A stretch of 64,000 nucleotides of DNA from JAIEPW01 sp964471915 (GTDB lineage: Bacteria; Acidobacteriota; Terriglobia; Bryobacterales; Bryobacteraceae). The notes under the pieces were generated by a model. That model did no database searches. It had not been told where the DNA came from and saw only the letters and a program-made list of their open reading frames with translations. A program made the translations under genes and the position numbers. The stretch spans positions 30,410 to 94,409 of the forward strand of contig CAYYID010000017.1 in assembly GCA_964471915.1 (NCBI GenBank), written 5' to 3'. Below, one piece after another: positions 1-7,240 of the stretch. Every line of letters begins with the position of its first letter. The first letter of the stretch is position 1.

Positions 1-361
1 TGTAGGCCGCGTTGACCTTCTCCGCCTCCACCGTGTCGGGCAGCGAGAAGTAGCGCGCGAAGCTCCCGTAGCTGCGCTCGATGCGGTGGTAGCCGCCGTT
101 TTCCTTCTTCTCCTCGAACTTGCGCTCGCCCTTGATGGAGAGCGTGCCGTTCTCGATCCGGATGTCGACGTCCTTCAGGTCAACGCCCGGCAGATCAGCC
201 TTCACGACCAGTTCGTTTTCGGTCTCCAGGATGTCCACGGCCGGAGCCCAGGGCCGCGCCGTTGCCGGTTCGCTCAGCAACCGGTTCATGGTGTCTTCGA
301 AAAGCCGGATGCCAGGCCAGGCTTCGAGTTCACGGAAAGGATTGTAGCGAGTGACAGACAT
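1..361 (-). CDS. Hsp20/alpha-crystallin small heat-shock protein, 3' part outside window
   Basis: The first 120 residues of a small heat-shock chaperone are visible, read from an ATG at 361 leftward off the window edge. It begins MSVTRYNPFRELE, then has the alpha-crystallin-domain stretch ILETENELVVKADLPGV followed by IKGERKFEEKKE and YGSFARYFSLPD, all typical of Hsp20. Such proteins bind unfolding proteins without ATP. An AAGGAG Shine-Dalgarno lies 8 nt before the ATG, which fixes the start. A near-consensus promoter lies just upstream. The conserved C-terminal G-V-L motif falls outside the window. Family assignment is firm. Confidence 0.95.
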   Translation of the reverse strand, partial: MSVTRYNPFRELEAWPGIRLFEDTMNRLLSEPATARPWAPAVDILETENELVVKADLPGVDLKDVDIRIENGTLSIKGERKFEEKKENGGYHRIERSYGSFARYFSLPDTVEAEKVNAAY

Positions 362-400
362 GGTTTTGAATCTCCTTGGGGCAATCGTACCCACAACCAG

Positions 401-429
401 AGTATATTATCTTAGTTGATTGTTGTCAA
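401..429 (-). promoter_or_regulatory. sigma-70 promoter of the Hsp20 gene
   Basis: On the minus strand TTGACA (424-429) is separated by exactly 17 nt from TATACT (401-406), about 40 nt before the Hsp20 start codon. This is the best sigma-70 match in the window. An imperfect inverted repeat, TTGA-CAACAA-TCAA, overlaps the -35 and could be an operator, but it does not match CIRCE and matches the HspR site poorly. The rest of the gap to 613 shows no gene. Confidence 0.75.
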
Positions 430-613
430 GTATCCTTCCTTAGAAAAATCATATCTTGGCTCTGCGATCGCGATACACCTGCCGCCGACTCCGGCCGATC
501 CTCCTTACGATGCAATCCTCATTGCCCCATGCCAACCTTGTGCTAAAAAAGGGCATGCACGTTTCCCGGACGGCGGCGTCACCTTCAGTGAGGACACGCA
601 GTAAGGACACGCC

Positions 614-1201
614 GTGGCGTCAACAATCATCTGGGGAGCCAGTGCTGTGAGTGAAGCGGGCCGCACGGCGGATCGCACCGGTCCGGACGCCCAGTCCGAA
701 GCCCAGGCGCAATTCCTGGCCGCGAATCTAAAGCGCGTTTTTTCAATTATTTATCGCATCGTCGGCAGCGTCGACGACGCCCAGGACCTCACCCAGGAGG
801 CCTTTATCAAGGCCCTGCAGCGCTCCGACCAGCTCAAGGACCCGGACAAAGCCGCGCATTGGCTCTCCCGCATCGCCCACAACACGGCCATCGATTTCCT
901 GCGGCGCACGCGCCGCGTGGACTTCTGCGAGATCGATACCCTGGTGGAGCCGTTGCGTGAATTGGGCGAAAGCCCGGAGCAGCGGGTGCTTCGTCTGGAA
1001 CGGCGGGAGTATCTGGAGCGCGGCCTCGATGTCCTGACGGACCGCGAGCGGACGGCGCTGGTGCTCCGCGACGTGGAAGGGCTGGAGGCCGAAGAAGTCG
1101 CCGCGGCGCTGAATTGCTCCAAGGCCACGGTGCGTTCGCATATCGCCAACGCCCGCGTGAAGTTCCGGCGGTACCTGGAACGCAAGAAGAGGACTCTATG
1201 A
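614..1201 (+). CDS. ECF-type RNA polymerase sigma factor
   Basis: A 195-residue sigma-70-family extracytoplasmic-function factor that directs RNA polymerase to its own promoter set. Region 2 contains DAQDLTQEAFIKAL (core binding and -10 recognition) and region 4 contains LTDRERTALVLRDVEGL with a helix-turn-helix ending SKATVRSHIANARVKFRRYL. The GTG at 614 has AAGGA six nt upstream. A GTG at 647 with GGGGAG upstream is an alternative that would drop 11 poorly conserved residues. The stop overlaps the start of the anti-sigma gene (ATGA), so the two are translationally coupled and the sigma factor is probably held inactive by its neighbour. Confidence 0.93.
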   Translation: MASTIIWGASAVSEAGRTADRTGPDAQSEAQAQFLAANLKRVFSIIYRIVGSVDDAQDLTQEAFIKALQRSDQLKDPDKAAHWLSRIAHNTAIDFLRRTRRVDFCEIDTLVEPLRELGESPEQRVLRLERREYLERGLDVLTDRERTALVLRDVEGLEAEEVAAALNCSKATVRSHIANARVKFRRYLERKKRTL

Positions 1202-1818
1202 AGCACCAGCATCCGGCAACGGACCGTCTGGCCCTGTTCGCGGGCGGCGACCTGCCTTTCACGGACGCGCTGCGGCTGCGCTGGCATTTGCGCGGGTGCG
1301 CGGCCTGCGCTTCCGAAGTCGCGCGCTTCACCCAACTGCGCCGCGAGGTGGCGGCCGAGGGCGGGGAACTTCCCGAAGGCTTGAATTGGGACCGCCTGGC
1401 CGCGGAAATGACCGGGAACATCCGGGTGGGTCTGGCGGCATCCGAGGCCATCCAGCGTCCGGCCCGTCCCGCGGCATCGTTCGGGTGGCGGCCTGCCGCG
1501 GCTTTCGCCGCCGCCTCGGTGGTGATTACGGCCGCCTGGTGGCTGAACGCTCCTCCGGCGACCACGGAGTCGCTGGCGCGTGCTTTCTCGAAGATCGCCC
1601 GCTGGGAGACCGGCGCTCCCAAGCCGGAGCCCGGCGTGGTGGTGGAGGCGACCCTCGCCGGGGTGGAAGTGCGCGAGAACGGCAGCGCGCTGGCCCTGTC
1701 CAATCGCGGCCTGCGCCCGATTACGGTTTCCGTGCGGACCCAGGGCTCGGCCGAGGCCCGCTACATCGACAGCGATACCGGTCAGGTGACCATTACGAGC
1801 GTGTATGTACAGGACTAG
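1198..1818 (+). CDS. zinc-binding anti-sigma factor, membrane anchored
   Basis: A 206-residue partner of the preceding sigma factor. Near the N-terminus it carries H-x3-C-x2-C within WHLRGCAACASE, the zinc-finger anti-sigma (ZAS/zf-HC2) signature that clamps the sigma factor. A single hydrophobic segment, AAAFAAASVVITAAWWL at about residues 100-117, would anchor it with the C-terminal half outside the cytoplasm. The ATG at 1198 overlaps the sigma stop codon. What signal releases the sigma factor is not visible. The end overlaps the next gene by 14 nt, so all three genes form an operon. Confidence 0.88.
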   Translation: MKHQHPATDRLALFAGGDLPFTDALRLRWHLRGCAACASEVARFTQLRREVAAEGGELPEGLNWDRLAAEMTGNIRVGLAASEAIQRPARPAASFGWRPAAAFAAASVVITAAWWLNAPPATTESLARAFSKIARWETGAPKPEPGVVVEATLAGVEVRENGSALALSNRGLRPITVSVRTQGSAEARYIDSDTGQVTITSVYVQD

Positions 1819-2899
1819 CCTGGTGGCGCTGGCGTGTGCCGCGGTGGTCGCCGCGCAGGACCGCCGGGGCTCGTTCAAGATCGACTTCCCGAAAGAGTCG
1901 CCGGTCGGCGTGGTGGCGGCGGACTGGGGCGAATCGACGCTGACGCCGCGGGGCGGCGCGATCGTCGTGGACCTGCACTCCTCGCTAACGCTGCGCAATT
2001 CCGGCCAGCGCCGCATCCGCGGCGTTACGCTGATGGTGACGGCCCAGGAAGTGACCCCCGGGGGCCGCGCGTCGGTTACCGTCCCGAGCCTCGACATCGC
2101 GCCGGGCGATACCTTCCCGATTCGCGTGGACCTGCGGCTGCTGAAGCCGGTGGCGCAGAGCGCCGCCGCCCTGGTGGAAGTCTCGCTCGACGGCGTGCTG
2201 TTTGACGATCTCCAGTTCTTCGGGCCCAACAAGCTGCAATCGCGCCGGGCCATGACGGTGTGGGAACTGGAAGCCCGCCGCGATCGCCTGCACTTCAAGA
2301 AGACCCTCGAAACCGCCGGACGCGACGGCTTGCAGAAGGAGATTCTCACCGCGCTGCAGCGTCAGACGGACCGGCCGCAGTTCGGGGTCCAGGTGGTGCG
2401 CGGGCCGGCGACAAATCAGGCTCCGGAGCCCGCGCGCTCGGTGCAGTTCGCTTTTGTCAAGTTTCCCGACGCGCCGCTTGAGGCATTGTCCGGCGCGGTG
2501 GAACTGGCCGGCATGGAGGCGCGGGCGCCCCGTCTGGCCGTCCAGAACCATAGCGACCGCACGCTGAAGCACCTCGACATCGGCTGGCTGGTGGAGGACG
2601 AGCAGGGCCGGGAGTACCTGGCTGGATCGGTGCCCGCCGAGGTGAATCTGACGCCGGGCCAGAAGGCCCAGGTGGCCGGCGAGGGCGGCCTGAAGTTCCC
2701 GCGCAACCAGACGTTCAAGAGCATGCGCGGCTTCCTGGCCAGTGCCGAGTTTGCCGACGGCGGCGTGTGGGTGCCCTCGCGCGCCTCGCTGGCCGGCATG
2801 CGCGACAGCTTGCCGCCGTCGCCCGAAGAGCAGCGGCTGGTACAGATCTACCGCAAGAAGGGCCTGGCCGCGGTGATCGAGGAGCTGAAGAAGTTCTGA
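1805..2899 (+). CDS. secreted protein of unknown function, third gene of sigma/anti-sigma operon
   Basis: A 364-residue protein with a short signal peptide (MYRTSLVALACAAVVAAQ, cleavage after the AQ) and no domain I recognise. The body is rich in beta-prone stretches such as SSLTLRNSGQRRIRGVTLMV, and the pattern of a conserved Asn-x-Gly with hydrophobic strands hints at Ig-like or fibronectin-like folding; that is inference only. It overlaps the anti-sigma gene by 14 nt and the next small gene by one nt. Its place in the operon suggests an exported product that works with, or is sensed by, the membrane anti-sigma factor. Confidence 0.8.
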   Translation: MYRTSLVALACAAVVAAQDRRGSFKIDFPKESPVGVVAADWGESTLTPRGGAIVVDLHSSLTLRNSGQRRIRGVTLMVTAQEVTPGGRASVTVPSLDIAPGDTFPIRVDLRLLKPVAQSAAALVEVSLDGVLFDDLQFFGPNKLQSRRAMTVWELEARRDRLHFKKTLETAGRDGLQKEILTALQRQTDRPQFGVQVVRGPATNQAPEPARSVQFAFVKFPDAPLEALSGAVELAGMEARAPRLAVQNHSDRTLKHLDIGWLVEDEQGREYLAGSVPAEVNLTPGQKAQVAGEGGLKFPRNQTFKSMRGFLASAEFADGGVWVPSRASLAGMRDSLPPSPEEQRLVQIYRKKGLAAVIEELKKF

Positions 2900-3123
2900 T
2901 GTCCGCTGCCCTGCTCGGACGTTCCCCGGACGAACTCGATCTGGCCCAGCGCCTCGCCTTGGCCGGGCAGTGGATCGCACTCGAAATCTACACGCCCGAG
3001 AACCTGGCGCTGCGCAAGATCGAAGCCATCGGCGCGACGCGCGAGGCCTGCCTGGAGGCGCTCGCCGCCCGCGGGCTGGATCCTCGCCGCTTCGAATTCG
3101 AGATGCTGCGCCGGCCGTACTGA
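2899..3123 (+). CDS. small conserved-looking protein of unknown function
   Basis: A 74-residue cytoplasmic protein that begins MSAALLGRSPDELDLAQR and ends FEFEMLRRPY. It has no signal peptide or membrane segment. The start shares bases with the preceding stop (TGATG), so it is translated from the same mRNA as the sigma operon. The acidic and leucine-rich composition predicts a compact helical protein. No function can be assigned. Confidence 0.7.
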   Translation: MSAALLGRSPDELDLAQRLALAGQWIALEIYTPENLALRKIEAIGATREACLEALAARGLDPRRFEFEMLRRPY

Positions 3124-3142
3124 CCGCCTGATACCCTGGGTT

Positions 3143-3637
3143 ATGCCCCAGAACCCTTACGCGCAATTCCTCGGCGACAAGGACCCGCTCAAAGTCATCG
3201 CGAAGACGCCGGACGAACTCCTCAAGCTGGTCGGCGAGATTCCCGCCAAGATGCTCAAGAAGCCCATCGCCAAGGGCAAGTGGTCGGTCTACGAGATCCT
3301 CGGCCACCTCGCGGACTGCGAAGTGATGTTCACCGCCCGCTGCCGCCTGATCGCCTTCGACAAGAATCCCGTGCTGGCGTCGTTCGACCAGGATCAGTGG
3401 ATGGAAGGGTGGCGGCGCGAGAAGGAACCGGTGGAGGACGCCATTGTGCGGTTCCTGGCGCTGCGCGAATCCCAGATCCGGCTGTTCAAGAAGTTGCCCC
3501 CGGCGGCCTGGAAGCGCAAGGGTACGCACCAGGAGGCGGGTCCGATGACGCTGCGCGATATGCTGGAGCGCTGCGCGGGCCACGACCTGAACCACCTGGC
3601 GCAACTCCGGGCTTTCGCCAAGAGCCTGGCGGCGTAG
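3143..3637 (+). CDS. DinB-fold (YfiT/DinB superfamily) protein
   Basis: A 164-residue four-helix-bundle protein. WSVYEILGHLADCE near residue 50 and GHDLNHLAQLRAFAK at the C-terminus supply the three histidines that bind a divalent metal in the DinB/YfiT superfamily. Members include bacillithiol transferases and enzymes whose substrates are unknown; this one cannot be placed further. TACCCT at 3132-3137 lies 5 nt before the ATG and there is no Shine-Dalgarno, so the mRNA is probably leaderless. Confidence 0.85.
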   Translation: MPQNPYAQFLGDKDPLKVIAKTPDELLKLVGEIPAKMLKKPIAKGKWSVYEILGHLADCEVMFTARCRLIAFDKNPVLASFDQDQWMEGWRREKEPVEDAIVRFLALRESQIRLFKKLPPAAWKRKGTHQEAGPMTLRDMLERCAGHDLNHLAQLRAFAKSLAA

Positions 3638-3685
3638 CGGCCTTCCGGGCTGCTGCCGGGCGGCACTTTGATACACTCTTCCCCT

Positions 3686-4465
3686 GTGGAAGCCATCAAC
3701 GTCCCGGATCTGTTCTCCGTCAAAGGAAAGACCGCCCTTATCACGGGCGGCTCGCGCGGCATCGGCGAAATGATCGCCACCGGGTTTCTCGAATCCGGCG
3801 CGAAAGTCTACATCTCTTCCCGCAAGGCAGACGCCTGCGACGCAACCGCGAAGGAACTCTCGGCCTTGGGCCCCTGCTTCTCCATTCCCGCGGACGTCTC
3901 CGACCTCAAGGGCGTCCAGCACCTGGCGAGCGAGTTTGCGAAACGCGAGACGAAACTCGACATCCTGGTGAACAACGCCGGCGCCTCCTGGGGCGCGCCG
4001 CTCGAAGAGTACCCGGAGAGCGGCTGGGACAAGGTGATGGACACCAACGTCAAGGGTATTTACTACCTGACCGTGGCGCTGTTGAAGCAGTTGGAAGCGG
4101 CGGGCCAGTTGGGTAATCCGGCGCGGGTGATCAACATCGGCTCGATTAACGGGCTGCGCGTGCCGAATCTGCCCAACTGGGCATACGGTGCGAGCAAAGC
4201 CGCGGTGCATCACCTGACCGCCGTGCTCGGTAAAGAACTCGGACCCCGCAACATCTCGGTCAACGCCATCGCCCCCGGTCCCTTCGAGACCAAGATGAAC
4301 CAGATGGAGAAGCTCGGCATGGTGGACCGCGTCGTCAAGGGCTGTCCGCTCGGCCGCATCGGCGTGCCGGGCGACATGGCGGGCGTGGCGCTGTTCCTCG
4401 CCTCGCGCGCCGGCGCCTACCTCAACGGCGTGGTGATCCCGGTGGACGGCGGCATTATCCTATAG
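3686..4465 (+). CDS. SDR-family NAD(P)-dependent oxidoreductase
   Basis: A 259-residue short-chain dehydrogenase/reductase of the FabG/gluconate-dehydrogenase-like type. It has the cofactor motif TGGSRGIG (residues 20-27), NNAG near 98, the catalytic Tyr/Lys in YGASK and a typical C-terminus ending NGVVIPVDGG. The substrate is not predictable from sequence. The GTG at 3686 is chosen because TACACT (3672-3677) lies 8 nt upstream in the arrangement seen at many starts here. A TTG at 3668 would place the start before that -10 and is less likely. Confidence 0.9.
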   Translation: MEAINVPDLFSVKGKTALITGGSRGIGEMIATGFLESGAKVYISSRKADACDATAKELSALGPCFSIPADVSDLKGVQHLASEFAKRETKLDILVNNAGASWGAPLEEYPESGWDKVMDTNVKGIYYLTVALLKQLEAAGQLGNPARVINIGSINGLRVPNLPNWAYGASKAAVHHLTAVLGKELGPRNISVNAIAPGPFETKMNQMEKLGMVDRVVKGCPLGRIGVPGDMAGVALFLASRAGAYLNGVVIPVDGGIIL

Positions 4466-4485
4466 GCTTGCTACGATAGGTTCGC

Positions 4486-5625
4486 ATGAACCGTCTGGAG
4501 CGAGTGCGGATCGCGGGATTCAAGTCGCTGGCCAGCGTGGACTTGGAGCTGCGGGATCTCAACGTCTTCATCGGCGCCAACGGAGCCGGCAAGTCGAACC
4601 TGATTTCGTTTTTCACACTGCTCAACTATCTGAGCAGCGAATCGCTGCAAGTCTTTGTCGGCCGGGAGGGCGGCGCCAATTCGCTGCTGCACTACGGCTC
4701 GAAGCGGACACCGGAGATCGAAGCCGGCTTCCAGTTCCGCACCGATGACGGAAGCAATGAATACCGCATTCGACTGGTTCACGCGGCGGCGGACACGCTG
4801 ATCTTCGCCGACGAGACCACCGTCTTTCATCGTGAAGGGAAAGCTGAGCCCCGGCTTACCGTCCTGGGCGCCGGACATAGAGAAACCAAGCTCCCGGAGA
4901 AGGCCGCGGAGGAAGGTCCGCAAGGACTAACTCCGAGGCTCTTTTTGCGGCTTCTCCGCCGGTATCAGGTCTTTCACTTCCACGACACCACGCGGGAATC
5001 CGAGATCCGGGGGCGCTCCCGGGTCGATTCCGGATTCTACCTGCGGAGCCGCGGGCAGAATCTGGCGGCGTTCCTTCTGCGCCTGCAGAACGAGAAACCG
5101 GCTCACTACCGGCGGATCGTCGATATGGTACGGTTCGCCGCGCCGTTTTTTGACGATTTTCATCTTCAGCCCGAAGGGGACTCGTTGCTGCTGCGCTGGC
5201 GGGAGCGCGACGCGCCCGACTACGTCCTGGGGCCCCACCAGCTTTCGGACGGGACTCTCCGGATCATCGCGCTGTTCGCCCTGCTGTTGCAGCCCGCGGA
5301 GCAGCTCCCGGACGTGATCGTGATCGACGAGCCGGAGTTGGGACTCCATCCGGCGGCCTTACACCAACTCGGCGGGCTTCTGCAAAGTGCCAGCACCCGT
5401 TGCCAGGTGATCGTCGCCACGCAATCGGCAGCGCTTTTGGACTCACTCCGGCCGGAGGATGTCGTCGTGGTATCCAAGGCGCCGCTGCCGGCCGGCCTCG
5501 GGTCGGCAACCGCGGTGAGCCGGCTCGACGAGGAGAAACTGCGGGCCTGGCTCGAAGAATACTCGCTGGGTCAGTTGTGGGGACAGAACGTTTTGGGGGG
5601 GAAACCGGATTGGCAACCCGCCTGA
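4486..5625 (+). CDS. AAA ATPase (AAA_15/AAA_21, OLD/RecF-like), probable defence ATPase
   Basis: A 379-residue ABC-type ATPase of the kind paired with TOPRIM-like nucleases in phage defence. It begins MNRLERVRIAGFKSLASVDL, has Walker A GANGAGKS (30-37), a signature-like LSDGTLRIIAL, Walker B VIVIDEPELGLHP, and a switch region ATQSAALLDS. No nuclease domain is fused to it. The next gene (DUF4276) overlaps its 3' end by 16 nt, so the pair is made together. TACGAT (4472-4477) 8 nt before the ATG suggests leaderless transcription. The defence role is inferred from family and pairing. Confidence 0.9.
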   Translation: MNRLERVRIAGFKSLASVDLELRDLNVFIGANGAGKSNLISFFTLLNYLSSESLQVFVGREGGANSLLHYGSKRTPEIEAGFQFRTDDGSNEYRIRLVHAAADTLIFADETTVFHREGKAEPRLTVLGAGHRETKLPEKAAEEGPQGLTPRLFLRLLRRYQVFHFHDTTRESEIRGRSRVDSGFYLRSRGQNLAAFLLRLQNEKPAHYRRIVDMVRFAAPFFDDFHLQPEGDSLLLRWRERDAPDYVLGPHQLSDGTLRIIALFALLLQPAEQLPDVIVIDEPELGLHPAALHQLGGLLQSASTRCQVIVATQSAALLDSLRPEDVVVVSKAPLPAGLGSATAVSRLDEEKLRAWLEEYSLGQLWGQNVLGGKPDWQPA

Positions 5626-6269
5626 ACTTGCTCGCGGAAGGTGAAACCGAAGCCGTGTTCGCCCGGGAGATCTTGTTTCCCTGGCTTCATCAATTCGAGG
5701 TGGTGCCTGTGGTTCGGGATTTCGGAGGGTGGGGCCCCACCAAGAGATTCGCGAGGCTGCAGCGGTTCCTCACGGCGTGGGTGCGAGAGGATCGGGATCC
5801 GCAGGCCCGCTTCACGACGATGATCGATTTGTACGGCTTGCCGCACGACTTTCCGGGCCGTCAAGACTGCAGCCAGGTGACGGATTCTTTTTTGCGCGCG
5901 GATTGTCTGCAGAAGGCGCTCCAAGCCGCCCTGAACGAAGTTCGCTTCGTCCCCTACATCCAGGTTCATGAGTTCGAGGCCCTGTTGTTTTCGGACCCAG
6001 AACGGTTTTCGGCCGTGTTTCCGGACTCCCCCGGCCTGGGGAGGCGATTGACCTCGGTGCGCGCTGACTTCCAAACGCCGGAGCACATCAACGACTCCCC
6101 GAACACCGCTCCGTCCAAGCGGATCGGCGAGTTGGTCGCGGAGTATCGGAAGCCGGCCTTTGCGTCACTGGTGGCCTCATGGGTGGGCATTGAGAAGATG
6201 CTCCAGGAGTGTCCGCGCTTCGCCGCCTGGGTCGGCCAACTGCAGCAACCCGGCTGTGGAATCCAATGA
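5610..6269 (+). CDS. DUF4276 protein, predicted TOPRIM-like effector of the AAA ATPase
   Basis: A 219-residue DUF4276 protein. It shows the family landmarks in order: an N-terminal acidic motif LLAEGETEAVF, TTMIDLYGLPHDFPG, YIQVHEFEALLFSD and NTAPSKRI. The acidic residues of the first two motifs resemble the metal site of TOPRIM nucleases, which is established for related families and inferred here. No ATG is available; the TTG at 5610 lies just after a G-rich stretch and precedes the first conserved motif. It overlaps the ATPase gene, as expected for a two-gene system in which the ATPase controls a nuclease. Confidence 0.85.
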   Translation: MATRLNLLAEGETEAVFAREILFPWLHQFEVVPVVRDFGGWGPTKRFARLQRFLTAWVREDRDPQARFTTMIDLYGLPHDFPGRQDCSQVTDSFLRADCLQKALQAALNEVRFVPYIQVHEFEALLFSDPERFSAVFPDSPGLGRRLTSVRADFQTPEHINDSPNTAPSKRIGELVAEYRKPAFASLVASWVGIEKMLQECPRFAAWVGQLQQPGCGIQ

Positions 6270-6295
6270 GACAGAATCAGCCTACCCTAAGTGAT

Positions 6296-7240
6296 ATGCG
6301 ATCTTTCGCGTTGGTCGCCGCCTTCTCCGCGCTCGCCGCGGCCCAGCCGCTGGACCCCAAGTCCTGGGGGGCCACGCACGCCGGCAAGGATCTGCCTGAG
6401 TTGCTTTCCGGCGACGAGTGCCTGTTCTGTCATGAGCTTGCGGTTGGGACGCGGTGGCCCACCAATCCGCACGGCTCGACGATGCGTTCCAAGGCCGCCG
6501 CGCCGGACGTCATGGCGGCGCTCGCCGCCGATCCGAAGCTCGCCCCGCTGGCGGACCAGACCACCTACGTGCTTGGCACCCAGAAGCACGCCCGCCTGCT
6601 CCGGCTGGACGAGTACGGCAAGGTGTCGCTGCATTCCCTCATCGCCACGCGCGACGGCGGCAAGGTGACGTTCCGCGAGACCGGAACGCCCGGCTGGGAC
6701 AAGGACAAGTTCGGCGACCGCTGCGGCGGCTGTCACTCAGCCGCGTTCGACTCGAAGAAGAAGACCTTCGCGAATTTTTCGCTCGAATGCTACAGCTGCC
6801 ACGGGCAAGTCCCGCTCGAGCACTCCAACGACACCTCGAAGGTCCGGTATTCGAAGAAGTGGAAGCCGGAGCCGCGCGACATTGTCTCCGCCTGCGGGTC
6901 CTGCCACATCCGCCAGGGCCGCTCGGCGACCACCGGCCGCCCCTATCCGAACAACTTCGTTTCGGGCGACAACCTGTTCCTCGACCACCAAGTGGACTTC
7001 TCGCTGGTCGACGGCAACACGCTCCATCCCGGCGACCGCCACGTGCTGCGCAACGTCCGCGAGGTGGTGATCGAAGGCGCGACTATGACCTGCCTGAGCT
7101 GCCACTCCGTGCACGGGCGCTCCACGGAAAAGCACCGCCGGGTGCTGACGAACCCGGGCTGCCAGGATTGTCACAACGCCGAGGGTCCGAAGAGCGTGGT
7201 GAAGTCTTACGTTTCGAACAGCCCGCTCTGCGAGTATTAG
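6296..7240 (+). CDS. secreted hexaheme c-type cytochrome
   Basis: A 314-residue exported protein with six CxxCH heme-attachment motifs: CLFCH, CGGCH, CYSCH, CGSCH, CLSCH and CQDCH. A signal peptide (MRSFALVAAFSALAAAQ) sends it to the periplasm, where covalent heme c is added. Multiheme proteins of this size shuttle electrons in periplasmic chains, but the partner enzyme is not in the window. TACCCT (6283-6288) lies 7 nt before the ATG, which supports this start over an in-frame ATG at 6266. The stop overlaps the end of the convergent glycosyltransferase gene. Confidence 0.92.
   Translation: MRSFALVAAFSALAAAQPLDPKSWGATHAGKDLPELLSGDECLFCHELAVGTRWPTNPHGSTMRSKAAAPDVMAALAADPKLAPLADQTTYVLGTQKHARLLRLDEYGKVSLHSLIATRDGGKVTFRETGTPGWDKDKFGDRCGGCHSAAFDSKKKTFANFSLECYSCHGQVPLEHSNDTSKVRYSKKWKPEPRDIVSACGSCHIRQGRSATTGRPYPNNFVSGDNLFLDHQVDFSLVDGNTLHPGDRHVLRNVREVVIEGATMTCLSCHSVHGRSTEKHRRVLTNPGCQDCHNAEGPKSVVKSYVSNSPLCEY

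Noticed and set aside
401..429. CIRCE or HspR heat-shock operator at the Hsp20 promoter
   Set aside because: Only a short TTGA/TCAA inverted repeat is present; neither the CIRCE 9-bp arms nor the HspR CTTGAGT arms match.
751..2349. Long open frame on the minus strand opposite the sigma and anti-sigma genes
   Set aside because: High-GC antisense shadow: Arg/Ser/Pro-rich, no start signal and no family similarity, while the plus-strand genes have clear domains.
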